In this document: positions 1 through 8,970 of the stretch, piece by piece
Layout of the letters: each line of letters starts with the position of its first letter
Position numbering within the stretch: the first letter of the stretch is position 1
NCBI GenBank assembly: GCA_028875335.1
Contig: JAPPEF010000178.1
Coordinates: 1 to 46,335 of the forward strand
Reading direction: 5' to 3'
Length of the DNA: 46,335 nt
DNA from: Gemmatimonadota bacterium
GTDB taxonomy: Bacteria; Latescibacterota; UBA2968; UBA8231
Notes under the pieces: generated by a model
The model's database searches: none
Told to the model about the DNA's origin: nothing
The model's input: the letters and a program-made list of their open reading frames with translations, nothing else
Program-made: the position numbers and the translations under genes

Positions 1-2
1 GG

Positions 3-602
3 CTTGGCTTTAGCGGCTTCGACTACACCTCGGCCGAGGACGTGTTCAACGAACTCTGCGGCCTCTCGCCCATCTACGCCGGCCTCGATTGGGACCGGAT
101 CGACAAGGGCGAGTACCACTGGCCCGTGCCCGAAAAGGACCACCCGGGAACGCCGATTTTGCACGAGGGGGCCTTCAGAAACGGCCGCGGTCTTTTCAAA
201 ATCATCCGCTACCGCGACCCAGCCGAGACCATTTCGGCCGAGTTCCCGGTCTGGCTGACGACCGGCCGCCGGCTCCAGGCTTACCACACCCGCACCCAGA
301 CTGGCCGCTCTCAGGGGATTGACTACCTGCTCTCCGAAGAGCGCCTCGAAGTCCACCCCGAGGACCTCACTGCTTGGGGCCTCGAAGACGGGGACTTGTG
401 CCGCCTGTCCAGTGCGCGCGGTGCCATTGAAATCCGCGTCAAGGGCACCACCCGCTCACCGCGCGGCACGGTCTTTGCCAGCTTCAGCTTCAACGACGTG
501 CCGATCAACATCCTCACCGGCTCTGGGTACGATCCCGTTACCCATACTGCTGAGCTCAAGGTATGCCCGGTGCGCATCGAGGCGATGGCTGAAAGTGGAT
601 AA
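3..602 (+). CDS. Molybdopterin oxidoreductase, C-terminal part (formate dehydrogenase alpha-like), cut by window start
   Basis: The frame is open at the left edge, so only the last 199 codons are present. They match the end of the catalytic subunit of molybdopterin oxidoreductases of the formate dehydrogenase/assimilatory nitrate reductase type. The segment PVWLTTGRRLQAYHTRTQTG opens the molybdopterin-dinucleotide-binding barrel, followed by VHPEDLTAWGLEDGD and a late FASFSFNDVPINILTG segment that closes around the cofactor. In the family this subunit binds Mo/W-bis-MGD and an Fe-S cluster, whose ligands would lie upstream of the window. The formate dehydrogenase assignment is supported by an fdhD gene, the sulfur carrier for such enzymes, near 14 kb. 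A nitrate reductase-like enzyme cannot be excluded. The following DNA holds only a degraded gene, so no partner subunit is encoded downstream. Confidence 0.85.
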   Translation, partial: LGFSGFDYTSAEDVFNELCGLSPIYAGLDWDRIDKGEYHWPVPEKDHPGTPILHEGAFRNGRGLFKIIRYRDPAETISAEFPVWLTTGRRLQAYHTRTQTGRSQGIDYLLSEERLEVHPEDLTAWGLEDGDLCRLSSARGAIEIRVKGTTRSPRGTVFASFSFNDVPINILTGSGYDPVTHTAELKVCPVRIEAMAESG

Positions 603-616
603 CGAGGTATGAGAAA

Positions 617-855
617 GTGCCACCACTGGTGACACAATCACCCTGGACGCACAACCTCATCATTCTATCGCAGAGCAAAACCCCAGAAGAACGCGAGTTT
701 TACCTGAAAACGGCGATCCACGAAAAATGGAATAAACGGGAATTGGAACGCCAGTTTCGGGGAGCCTGTTCGAGCGAGCCGTGCTCAATCCGCCAAAAGT
801 GTCAGCAGCGCTGGCACAAATGCAGCCTGAAGCCCACGAAGTGCTCAAAGACACC
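617..855 (+). pseudogene. Remnant of a DUF1016/YhcG-type PDDEXK nuclease, frameshifted
   Basis: Codons from 617 read VTQSPWTHNLIILSQSKTP, EEREFYLKTAIHEKWNKREL and ERQFRGA, the conserved N-terminal domain of DUF1016 (YhcG/RhaG-like) proteins. At about base 766 the match moves to another frame and continues LFERAVLNPPKVSAALAQMQ and PEAHEVLKDT. A single lost C in the GGAGCC-CTG stretch explains the shift. Both the true N-terminus and the C-terminal PDDEXK nuclease domain are missing. This is therefore a relic of about 80 codons. It ends 10 bases before the end of a VapB-type antitoxin gene on the other strand, consistent with a decayed accessory insertion. Confidence 0.7.
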
Positions 856-864
856 TCTAAGCTC

Positions 865-1056
865 TTACATCGCCTCCAACTCGTCGTTGGAATAGCGTAG
901 CTCAACAGTACCGGCTAGACCGGCTAGTTGGCGGAGCTTTTGCCAACGCAGGTACTCATTCAATGCCATATGCACTGCGGCGGTTTTGTCTTTTTGCTTT
1001 GTCGCCTGCTGGATGGCTTGGACGATTTCCGAGTCTAAAGTAACTGTTGTAGCCAT
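865..1056 (-). CDS. Orphan VapB-family antitoxin
   Basis: A 63-residue protein beginning MATTVTLDSEIVQAIQQATK, with KTAAVHMALNEYLRWQK and a C-terminal acidic tail. This is the layout of VapB/DUF2191 antitoxins: an N-terminal DNA-binding strand-helix segment and a toxin-wrapping tail. The start at 1056 is preferred over an upstream in-frame start because a GAGG Shine-Dalgarno lies 7 bases upstream and the family begins at this methionine. VapB proteins normally neutralise a PIN-domain RNase encoded just downstream. Here the downstream DNA is the DUF1016 remnant running the other way, so the toxin is missing. It may be an orphan or a relic kept as a DNA-binding repressor. Confidence 0.65.
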   Translation of the reverse strand: MATTVTLDSEIVQAIQQATKQKDKTAAVHMALNEYLRWQKLRQLAGLAGTVELRYSNDELEAM

Positions 1057-1201
1057 ATAAAACCTCGTTGTTGTTTTTAAAAAATAACAAGCGACGCAGT
1101 AACGGCGAAAGCTCTTGGTCCGTCGGCACACAAGGGCAACTTTGACGCCCCATCGCTCTTGGCCTACTGTTATGACCTTTACCCCGACAGGAGCCTATGC
1201 C

Positions 1202-2476
1202 ATGAGCACCTCTACTCTACCCTTATTCCGCGACCAAATCCCCGCCGTCGTCGCCGAAGAAACCTCGGCCCAACGGCTGATCGTCGACGACTGGCACACC
1301 CATCTCCTCGGCCCCCAAGCCGGCCCCCAACTCTGCCTGTACGGCATCGACCATCAGCTCGCCTATCACTACGTGCGCCGCAAGCTCTTCGCCGCCGGTC
1401 ACATCGACCCGGCCACTTTCTACTCTTGGAGCCTAGAACAACAAGGCGACTTTACCTGGCAGAAACTATTTGCCGATGCTGCTTCCGATCCATTCGACGA
1501 AGGCTGTCGCGGCGTAGTCGTAGCGCTGGAAGCCCTCGGTCTCGACCCCAACGCCGCTACCCTCGACGAAGCGCGCCAGTTCTACGCGGACACTGCCCCT
1601 GAAGAAATCCAGCGCCGATGCATGGAGCTAGCCGGCGTGCGCCGCATCGTCGGTACCCAAGACGTATTCAACGACCAAGAGCGCGCCTATTACGAAAACG
1701 GCGAGTGGGACGAGTGCTATTTGTCCGGCTACCGCCTCGACGAACTCGTCTTGCACTACCCGCGCGCGGCCGTGAAGCTCAACGCCTGGGGCTACGAGGT
1801 AGGCAACGACCCCAGCCAGCCAGCCACAGCCCATGCGATCCGCCGCTTCCTCGCCGACTGGTACGACAAGCTGCACGGCGTCGCGTACGGCGCGTGCTCG
1901 TTCCCACCTCACTGCCAAGTCCACGACCTCAGCGGCCTGGAAGGCTCCGTCCTCCACCACTCCGTGCTACCAGCCCTGCGCGAACTCAACTTGCCCTTCT
2001 TTATGATGCCCGGCCCCATCCGCCAACTCAAACCCGAGTGGCGCGACGCCGGCGACGGCGTGGGCCTCGCCGACATGTATCCCTATCAGCAGCTAGTGCG
2101 CCGCCATCCCGACAACGCCTTCTTCATCACGCCGCTCCACAACGCCAACCAGTACGACGCCAGCGTCCTCTCCTGCCACAACGACAACATCATGGTCATT
2201 GGCCACTGGTGGTTTAACTACCATCCGGGTCTGGTCGAACAAGACTTGCGGATGCGCTTGGAAATGACCGGCGACCGCTTCATTCCCTTTAACTCAGACG
2301 CCCGCGTGCTGGAAAACCTCATCCCCAAGTGGCAGCGCTTCCGCGACATCCTCGCCAGCGTCCTAACCGAAAAGTACCAAGACCTGCACGACGCTGGCCG
2401 ACAAGTAACCCGCGCTGGCATCGCCCAAACCCTCCAGACCCTCTTCACGCCCAACCGCTTTTCCCAACTCACCTAG
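1202..2476 (+). CDS. Glucuronate isomerase (UxaC)-like metal-dependent isomerase
   Basis: A 424-residue TIM-barrel protein of the amidohydrolase superfamily resembling uronate isomerases. The metal-binding pair is visible near the N-terminus in VDDWHTHL (His32, His34), and the late motif VIGHWWFNYHPG followed by FIPFNSDARVL matches the C-terminal signature of UxaC, in which a conserved Asp closes the site. UxaC enzymes convert D-glucuronate to fructuronate and galacturonate to tagaturonate. The start at 1202 is chosen because AGGAG sits at a good distance and the longer frame overlaps the region upstream of the antitoxin. A sugar-acid dehydratase gene begins 10 bases downstream, so the two probably form an operon for uronate or aldonate breakdown. 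The exact substrate is not readable from sequence. Confidence 0.75.
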   Translation: MSTSTLPLFRDQIPAVVAEETSAQRLIVDDWHTHLLGPQAGPQLCLYGIDHQLAYHYVRRKLFAAGHIDPATFYSWSLEQQGDFTWQKLFADAASDPFDEGCRGVVVALEALGLDPNAATLDEARQFYADTAPEEIQRRCMELAGVRRIVGTQDVFNDQERAYYENGEWDECYLSGYRLDELVLHYPRAAVKLNAWGYEVGNDPSQPATAHAIRRFLADWYDKLHGVAYGACSFPPHCQVHDLSGLEGSVLHHSVLPALRELNLPFFMMPGPIRQLKPEWRDAGDGVGLADMYPYQQLVRRHPDNAFFITPLHNANQYDASVLSCHNDNIMVIGHWWFNYHPGLVEQDLRMRLEMTGDRFIPFNSDARVLENLIPKWQRFRDILASVLTEKYQDLHDAGRQVTRAGIAQTLQTLFTPNRFSQLT

Positions 2477-2486
2477 ACAGGCTCCC

Positions 2487-3644
2487 GTGAAAATCAAGGA
2501 AATCCGCGCCGCACAAATCGCGCTTAAGCCCCCCCAGAAGACAACCCCGCGCCCCGCCCAACGACCCGACTACACCCTGCATCGACCGCTCGACCGCTAC
2601 GACCGCTTCCGCGCCGACCGCTCTGGGTCCCCACCGTGGCACCGCATCGCCTGCGTGGTCACGGCCGAGGACGGCACCTGGGGCCTCGGGCTAACCGTTC
2701 ACTCGCCGCCCGTACTGCCCATCATCAATGATCACTTCGCTTCGCTCCTCGCCGGCGAAAACTGCATGGCCACGGAAAAGCTGTGGGACGTCATGGTGCG
2801 CTCCACCGCGCCCTTTGGCGGCCAAGGACTGGCTAGCTACGCCATCAGCGCCGTAGATACCGCGCTGTGGGACCTCAAGGGCAAGCTGCTGCAAAGACCT
2901 GTGTACGAGCTACTCGGCGGCCCGCAAAAGGACAAAATTTTCTGCTATGCTTCTGGGTTTGAACAGGAGTGGTACATGGAGCTAGGCTTTAAGGCCACCA
3001 AGCTCTTCACCCCATGGGGCGCGGCCGACGGCCTCGACGGCCTCAAAAAAATCGAAGACCTCGTGGCCACCACGCGCCAACTCATCGGCGACGACATCGA
3101 GCTATGCCTCGACTGCTGGTTGTCGCAGGACGTGGAGCATTTGGTCCGCCTCGCCGAGATGCTCCGCCCCTATCGCCTAAAGTGGATTGAAGACTACCTG
3201 CCCGCCGACGATTGGATCGGCTATGCCCAAGTGCGCCAGCGACTCCCTTGGCAGACCCTTGCCTCGGGCGAGCACTGGTACTTGCCGCGCACCTTTGCCC
3301 AAGCGCTCGACGGCCGCTTCGTCGATATCCTGCAACCAGACGTGCTGTGGGTCGGGGGCATAACGGCCGGGGTCAAAATCTGCCACCTCGCCGAGGCCGC
3401 AGGCGTCTCGGTCATCACCCACGGCGGCATGAACTATCCCTACGGCCAGCACCTTTCTTTTGCCATGCCCGCCATCGTCTGGGGCGAGCGCTCGGAAAGC
3501 GTGTCACCGCCCGGGGTGCCGCTCCACGAAATGATCCTCTTACCCGGCACGCCAGCCATCCAAGACGGCTACCTCGTGCCCAGCGACGCACCCGGCTTTG
3601 GTATTGAGGTGGATTTGCCGTGGCTCGAAGGAGTAGCGGTCTGA
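2487..3644 (+). CDS. Mandelate racemase/enolase superfamily sugar-acid dehydratase (rhamnonate dehydratase-like)
   Basis: A 385-residue enolase-superfamily enzyme starting at GTG. The Mg-binding triad is visible as Asp209 (LCLDCW), Glu235 (WIEDY) and Glu262 (ASGEHW). The general base pair typical of the mandelate racemase group is Asp285 (LQPDVLWVGG) with His312 (VITHGG). The SGEH and LQPDVxWVGG context most resembles L-rhamnonate dehydratase, which dehydrates a sugar acid to a 2-keto-3-deoxy acid; other acid-sugar dehydratases share these motifs. It lies 10 bases after the UxaC-like gene. Together they suggest isomerisation and dehydration of sugar acids. No aldolase or kinase for the keto-deoxy product is in the window. 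Confidence 0.8.
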   Translation: MKIKEIRAAQIALKPPQKTTPRPAQRPDYTLHRPLDRYDRFRADRSGSPPWHRIACVVTAEDGTWGLGLTVHSPPVLPIINDHFASLLAGENCMATEKLWDVMVRSTAPFGGQGLASYAISAVDTALWDLKGKLLQRPVYELLGGPQKDKIFCYASGFEQEWYMELGFKATKLFTPWGAADGLDGLKKIEDLVATTRQLIGDDIELCLDCWLSQDVEHLVRLAEMLRPYRLKWIEDYLPADDWIGYAQVRQRLPWQTLASGEHWYLPRTFAQALDGRFVDILQPDVLWVGGITAGVKICHLAEAAGVSVITHGGMNYPYGQHLSFAMPAIVWGERSESVSPPGVPLHEMILLPGTPAIQDGYLVPSDAPGFGIEVDLPWLEGVAV

Positions 3645-3676
3645 GGGGCACCGTCAACGCCAAACTAATCGTCCCA

Positions 3677-5185
3677 TCATCCCTCAAACCAGATGGGACT
3701 GCTCCAAGCCAACTGGCCGTTTTCTTGGGTGACGCGCAGATAGTAATAGGCCGGCATCTCTCCCTGGTCGATAAAGTGACCTTTTAGGGCGTAGAGCGAC
3801 TCGGGCAAGGCCCGGTGAGCCACGACCCAGGTGGGCAGCCCGTCCACGCGCCAGCCCTGACGCCCCTGCAAAAGCTCGCCGATGCTGAAGTTGGACTGGG
3901 AACGGCCGAGTTTGCCCGTGAGCGACCAGTCGGTGGCCGTGGCCAGCAGGCTCTTGCTCGTGCGGCAGTCGAATTCAAGTTCGATCCGCGTCTCTTCGGT
4001 TCCCTCCACCTCCACGCACAGGGCGTCGTTGGCCCTCGGCGCTGTGGAGCCATTGCGCGTGGTAAAGACAGAACCGCGCGAGGTATGGGACTGCCAAGCG
4101 CACCGCCTCTCGTCCCATTCGAGGACGCGCTTGCGCCGCACCTCGTCAAAGGGATCGGAGCTAAAGCAAGGCACGACCTGCAAAAGCCGTCCTCCCTCGA
4201 CCTGCAGTTGCCCCTGCCAATCGTAAACTTGGTATCCCTTCATCGGCCCCCAGCCCCACTCAAAGCGCAGGCGGTAGGGCTGCGGCTGTGCAGCCTGTGG
4301 TGTGCCGTAGTCGGGTACCTCTATATGCACCGGCAAATTGTCGCGCACGACTTCCACGCTTTTGAGCACATCCCAACCCTCGACCCGGTAATCCAGTCTG
4401 CGCTCCGCTGGCCCACTCACCACCTCGCCCATCCAAGCCTCCCCAGCGCGAAAACACACCTCGATCCGATCTCCGGTGACGGCTGTGGTGCGCCGCTTCT
4501 GCAAGGCGTCAAAGAGCGCCGCGCGACTATTCTCCTCGGCCCAAATCCCCGTCAGCCCTAACCCGTAACCCCCAGGGTAGCCGTCGTGGTTATCGGTGCC
4601 GGCCACAAGGCCAAACCGCTTGCCCAGAGCCAAACCGTGTTGCACGGTGTATTGATATCCGGCCGGACCGCCGCTGTGCCCCAGCATGGGATAGAGGCCA
4701 GTGTCGCGCTCCGACGAGCCGTGCTCGGAAAAGATTTCCACCACCGGCGACAATACCTCGTCAAAGCCCTCCCAGTCCACTCCGCGCTCGTAAGCCGTGT
4801 GATGGGGCACCAAGATGGCCTGTCTATTCCTGAAGTGGTCCTGCAAATCAGCCAAACTCCGCGCACAGTACATCGACTCCATATCCTCGGCGCTGAGCAC
4901 GTGCAGGTGCCCCCAAGCCGAGGAGTGCCACTCGTAGGCCGGAAAACAGGTAAACTCGCCCGGCCGATTGTTCTCGCTGGCGGCCCGGCGAATCCGCTCC
5001 CAATTGGCGACCACCACGGGGTAGCCGTCCGGCACACCGCCATCGGCGTGTAGCCCGTGCGGGGTGAAGGCGTAGAAGTCGAGGTGGGAGCGGGCGATCT
5101 CGTAGCTGCGCTCGAGACTGCCCTGGGCATAGCCAAGTTCGTTGTGGTTGTGCAACTCGCCCCAGTACAGGTTTAAATCCAGCAT
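3677..5185 (-). CDS. DUF3604/PHP-like metal-dependent hydrolase
   Basis: A 502-residue protein with the PHP-type N-terminus LYWGELHNHNELG (His12, His14), then AFTPHG, PAYEWHSSAWGHLHVL, LVPHHTAYERG, VEIFSEHGSSE and AGTDNHDGYPGGYG. These ordered His/Asp motifs are those of DUF3604 proteins, which are predicted metallo-phosphoesterases or hydrolases of unproven substrate and are common in environmental bacteria next to sulfatases and sugar-acid genes. The C-terminal 250 residues form beta-rich sequence. The start at 5185 is chosen because GGAGAGGAG lies just upstream; in-frame starts up to 5221 have no such site. It is convergent with the dehydratase and divergent from fumarase across a 199-base region. 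Confidence 0.75.
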   Translation of the reverse strand: MLDLNLYWGELHNHNELGYAQGSLERSYEIARSHLDFYAFTPHGLHADGGVPDGYPVVVANWERIRRAASENNRPGEFTCFPAYEWHSSAWGHLHVLSAEDMESMYCARSLADLQDHFRNRQAILVPHHTAYERGVDWEGFDEVLSPVVEIFSEHGSSERDTGLYPMLGHSGGPAGYQYTVQHGLALGKRFGLVAGTDNHDGYPGGYGLGLTGIWAEENSRAALFDALQKRRTTAVTGDRIEVCFRAGEAWMGEVVSGPAERRLDYRVEGWDVLKSVEVVRDNLPVHIEVPDYGTPQAAQPQPYRLRFEWGWGPMKGYQVYDWQGQLQVEGGRLLQVVPCFSSDPFDEVRRKRVLEWDERRCAWQSHTSRGSVFTTRNGSTAPRANDALCVEVEGTEETRIELEFDCRTSKSLLATATDWSLTGKLGRSQSNFSIGELLQGRQGWRVDGLPTWVVAHRALPESLYALKGHFIDQGEMPAYYYLRVTQENGQLAWSSPIWFEG

Positions 5186-5311
5186 GTCGCTCTCCTCTCC
5201 GTGCATATCTTGCGCAATCACCCCTTGACCAATCCGAGCCCCTAAAGCTCGGACAACGACCGCTTCCCCAAGTGCGCTTTTGTAATATATTCTATGCTAA
5301 GCTAACCGCAT

Positions 5312-5340
5312 CCCAACGGAGGTTGAACCTCAAAGTTGGG
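5312..5340. promoter_or_regulatory. Two-tier inverted repeat in the leader region of fumarase
   Basis: The outer arms CCCAAC and GTTGGG enclose a 13-base palindrome GAGGTTGAACCTC. It lies about 45 bases before the fumarase start and could be a repressor operator or a leader hairpin. No T-run follows, so a simple terminator is unlikely. An AT-rich stretch (TAATATATTCTATGCTAA, about 5282-5299) just upstream may hold the -10 element. Confidence 0.4.
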
Positions 5341-5384
5341 GACAGGTCAAACACCGCTCTATTGACCCCTAACCAAGGATTCCA

Positions 5385-7010
<1,626 letters not shown>

Positions 7011-7031
7011 GCCGATCTCTCGGGATCAAGC

Positions 7032-7838
7032 ATGAAACTCGCAAACAAGGTAGCAGTCGTCACCGGTGCTGCGACCGGTCTCGGCCGCGCCACTGCCATC
7101 GGCGCGGCTCGCGAAGGAGCGCGGCTCGTCATCGCCGACATCGACGAGGCGGGCGGCGAAGCTACTGCCCAGTTAATCTCCGACGAAGGCGGTACCGCTC
7201 ACTTCGTGCACACCGATTTGAGTCAGTCTGCGGACGTTCGCCGCTTGATGGACACCGTTGGCGAGCGCTTCGGCTACCTCGACATCCTGATCAATCCGGC
7301 GGCCATCCTCGTCGATCCGGGGACGCGCATCGACGAATATTCCGAAGAATCCTGGCGGCGCGTCATCGACGTCAACCTCACCGGCAGCTTCCTGCTGTTG
7401 AAGTACGCCGTTCCCCTGCTGCAGCAGGCGGGTGGGGGCGTGGTCCTGCTCGTCATATCCGGGGCCGGCGTATTGGGCGGCAGTTCCTCCTTGCCGTACG
7501 GATCGAGCAAAGGGGGCGTCCGCGGGCTAGTCCTAGTGGCCCGCGAACAACTCCGTCCCTTGAACATCCGCATCCACGCCGTATCTCCAGGAGAGATGGC
7601 GACCAATATGAAGCTGGGCGTCATCCGCGAGACGGCCGCAAAGGAAGGCCGCTCCCCCGACGAAGCAGAGCGTGAGTTGCGTCCCGTCCTGTCGCCGCCC
7701 GAGGATTCGGCCGCCAAGCTCATCGATCTCGCCTCCGACGCAGGAGCAGCCGCTGGAGACGCTGCGACCATCTTCGACGGCGACTGGGATATCGAAACCC
7801 ACTCCTTGCGGACCCCAGCCAACCGCAGGTTGGAATAA
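7032..7838 (+). CDS. Short-chain dehydrogenase/reductase (SDR)
   Basis: A 268-residue classical SDR. The NAD(P)-binding motif TGAATGLG is at about residue 12, the acidic ADIDE after the second strand favours NAD, and the catalytic Tyr156-x-x-x-Lys160 appears as YGSSK with a serine about 13 residues earlier. The usual NNAG motif is changed to NPAA, which may alter packing near the cofactor. SDRs oxidise or reduce alcohol/ketone groups; the substrate here is unknown. It lies 21 bases after fumarase and 32 bases before a PhyH-type dioxygenase, so it is probably co-transcribed with the dioxygenase in a small-molecule oxidation route. Confidence 0.85.
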   Translation: MKLANKVAVVTGAATGLGRATAIGAAREGARLVIADIDEAGGEATAQLISDEGGTAHFVHTDLSQSADVRRLMDTVGERFGYLDILINPAAILVDPGTRIDEYSEESWRRVIDVNLTGSFLLLKYAVPLLQQAGGGVVLLVISGAGVLGGSSSLPYGSSKGGVRGLVLVAREQLRPLNIRIHAVSPGEMATNMKLGVIRETAAKEGRSPDEAERELRPVLSPPEDSAAKLIDLASDAGAAAGDAATIFDGDWDIETHSLRTPANRRLE

Positions 7839-7870
7839 GATCCGACGCCACATCGCGCAAGGAAAACAGC

Positions 7871-8716
7871 ATGAAATTCAGCGAAGCACAATTGGAGCAG
7901 TACCGCACTGCAGGCTACGTCATCGTCGACTGTCCGTTTCCCGAAAGTCTCACCGAAGCGTGCATGGCCGCGGTCGAAAAGGCGGTCCAAGATCCATCGG
8001 AAGGGCCGGCAGACGGCAGCAAGAGGAATCACTTTTACCTGCGGCCGCAGGTGGAAGACTCGTACTGGTGCGCCCTCGATCACTCCCTGCCGTTCATGCA
8101 GATCATCCTGCACCCCGAAATCATCGAACTGGCCCGCCAGCTGGTCGAGGATCGCGATATCTATCTGCGCAACGGCGGCATCAACGAGCAGGCCCCGGAT
8201 CGGTCGGTCGGCTGGCACATCGACGGAGGTCCAGGATGGGCGGAGTTCATGCACTACTTTTCCGGGGCGTCGCGCGCAAACGGATGTCTGCGCATCGTCC
8301 CCGGCAGTCACACTGGGCCGCCCACCTCTCTCCAAGAGACGGCCGCCCGGCTCAGGGAGGAACGGGGAATCCCCGGTTCGCAGGCCGATGACGGCTGGGA
8401 AGACGTCGCACTCAACGATGAGATTTCCCTAGAGGTCGAGCCCCACCAGCTAATCGTCCGCCATGCCAAGCTGTTTCACTCAACGTGGCTCAACCGCACC
8501 AGTGACTGCCGGTATCTGAGCCATTGGCTGTTCCATCCCCACGCGATTGACAATCATCGCTTTACGTGGGGGGATTACCTGACGCCTGAGCTACTCGATG
8601 CGCTGAGTCCCGATCAGCAGGAGGTGCTGTGGCTGGATCGCGAATTCGACATCGATCCAGCATACGACCGGGAGCGCTCGCGCGAGTTGGGACGGGTGAA
8701 GTGGGGGGTTGTCTGA
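7871..8716 (+). CDS. Phytanoyl-CoA dioxygenase (PhyH) family Fe(II)/2-oxoglutarate oxygenase
   Basis: A 281-residue protein. The iron-binding facial triad is visible as His116-x-Asp118 in GWHIDGG and distal His203 in AKLFHSTWLNR, with the following Arg likely to bind 2-oxoglutarate. The N-terminal QLEQYRTAGYVIVD segment and the GCLRIVPGSHTGP motif are typical of the PhyH family. These enzymes hydroxylate small molecules or lipids with O2 and 2-oxoglutarate. PhyH families are greatly expanded in Poribacteria- and Latescibacteria-like genomes, mostly without known substrates. It follows the SDR gene by 32 bases, suggesting hydroxylation then dehydrogenation. Confidence 0.85.
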   Translation: MKFSEAQLEQYRTAGYVIVDCPFPESLTEACMAAVEKAVQDPSEGPADGSKRNHFYLRPQVEDSYWCALDHSLPFMQIILHPEIIELARQLVEDRDIYLRNGGINEQAPDRSVGWHIDGGPGWAEFMHYFSGASRANGCLRIVPGSHTGPPTSLQETAARLREERGIPGSQADDGWEDVALNDEISLEVEPHQLIVRHAKLFHSTWLNRTSDCRYLSHWLFHPHAIDNHRFTWGDYLTPELLDALSPDQQEVLWLDREFDIDPAYDRERSRELGRVKWGVV

Positions 8717-8774
8717 ACCGAGGGGACGACACTCGTGGATTTCCGTTCAATCACCCCGGGATCCAATTGAGTAA

Positions 8775-8930
8775 CTGATGTTAGGCATAGGTCCTAGAAA
8801 TGGGATGCTTCGCTCCGCTCAGCATGACAAGGACCGGCCCTTTCCTTTGCCTGTCATGCTGAGCGAAGCGAAGCGGAGTCGAAGCATCCCATTCCCGATA
8901 CCCGTGCGTAACGTCAATGCGTAACATCAG
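8775..8930. mobile_element. MITE-like palindromic element A
   Basis: A 156-base non-coding element between two convergent genes. Its ends are inverted repeats: CTGATGTTAGGCAT at 8775-8788 and the complement of CTGATGTTACGCAT at 8917-8930, 13 of 14 matching. Inside, 8801-8829 pairs with 8852-8892 (GGGATGCTTCG ... CAGCATGACA arms) to make a long imperfect hairpin. The right end carries an extra inner copy, TGCGTAACGTCAAT (8905-8918), identical to the right terminus of element B near 30.88 kb. No transposase is present. The target duplication is unclear. Confidence 0.6.
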
Positions 8931-8970
8931 AATGTGACCCTGCCCTTGCAGAAGCTACTCTCCGACGATT

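Noticed and set aside
7274..8335. A 353-codon frame on the minus strand across the SDR and PhyH genes
   Set aside because: Both plus-strand genes have complete catalytic motifs; the antisense frame crosses two genes and shows no domain.
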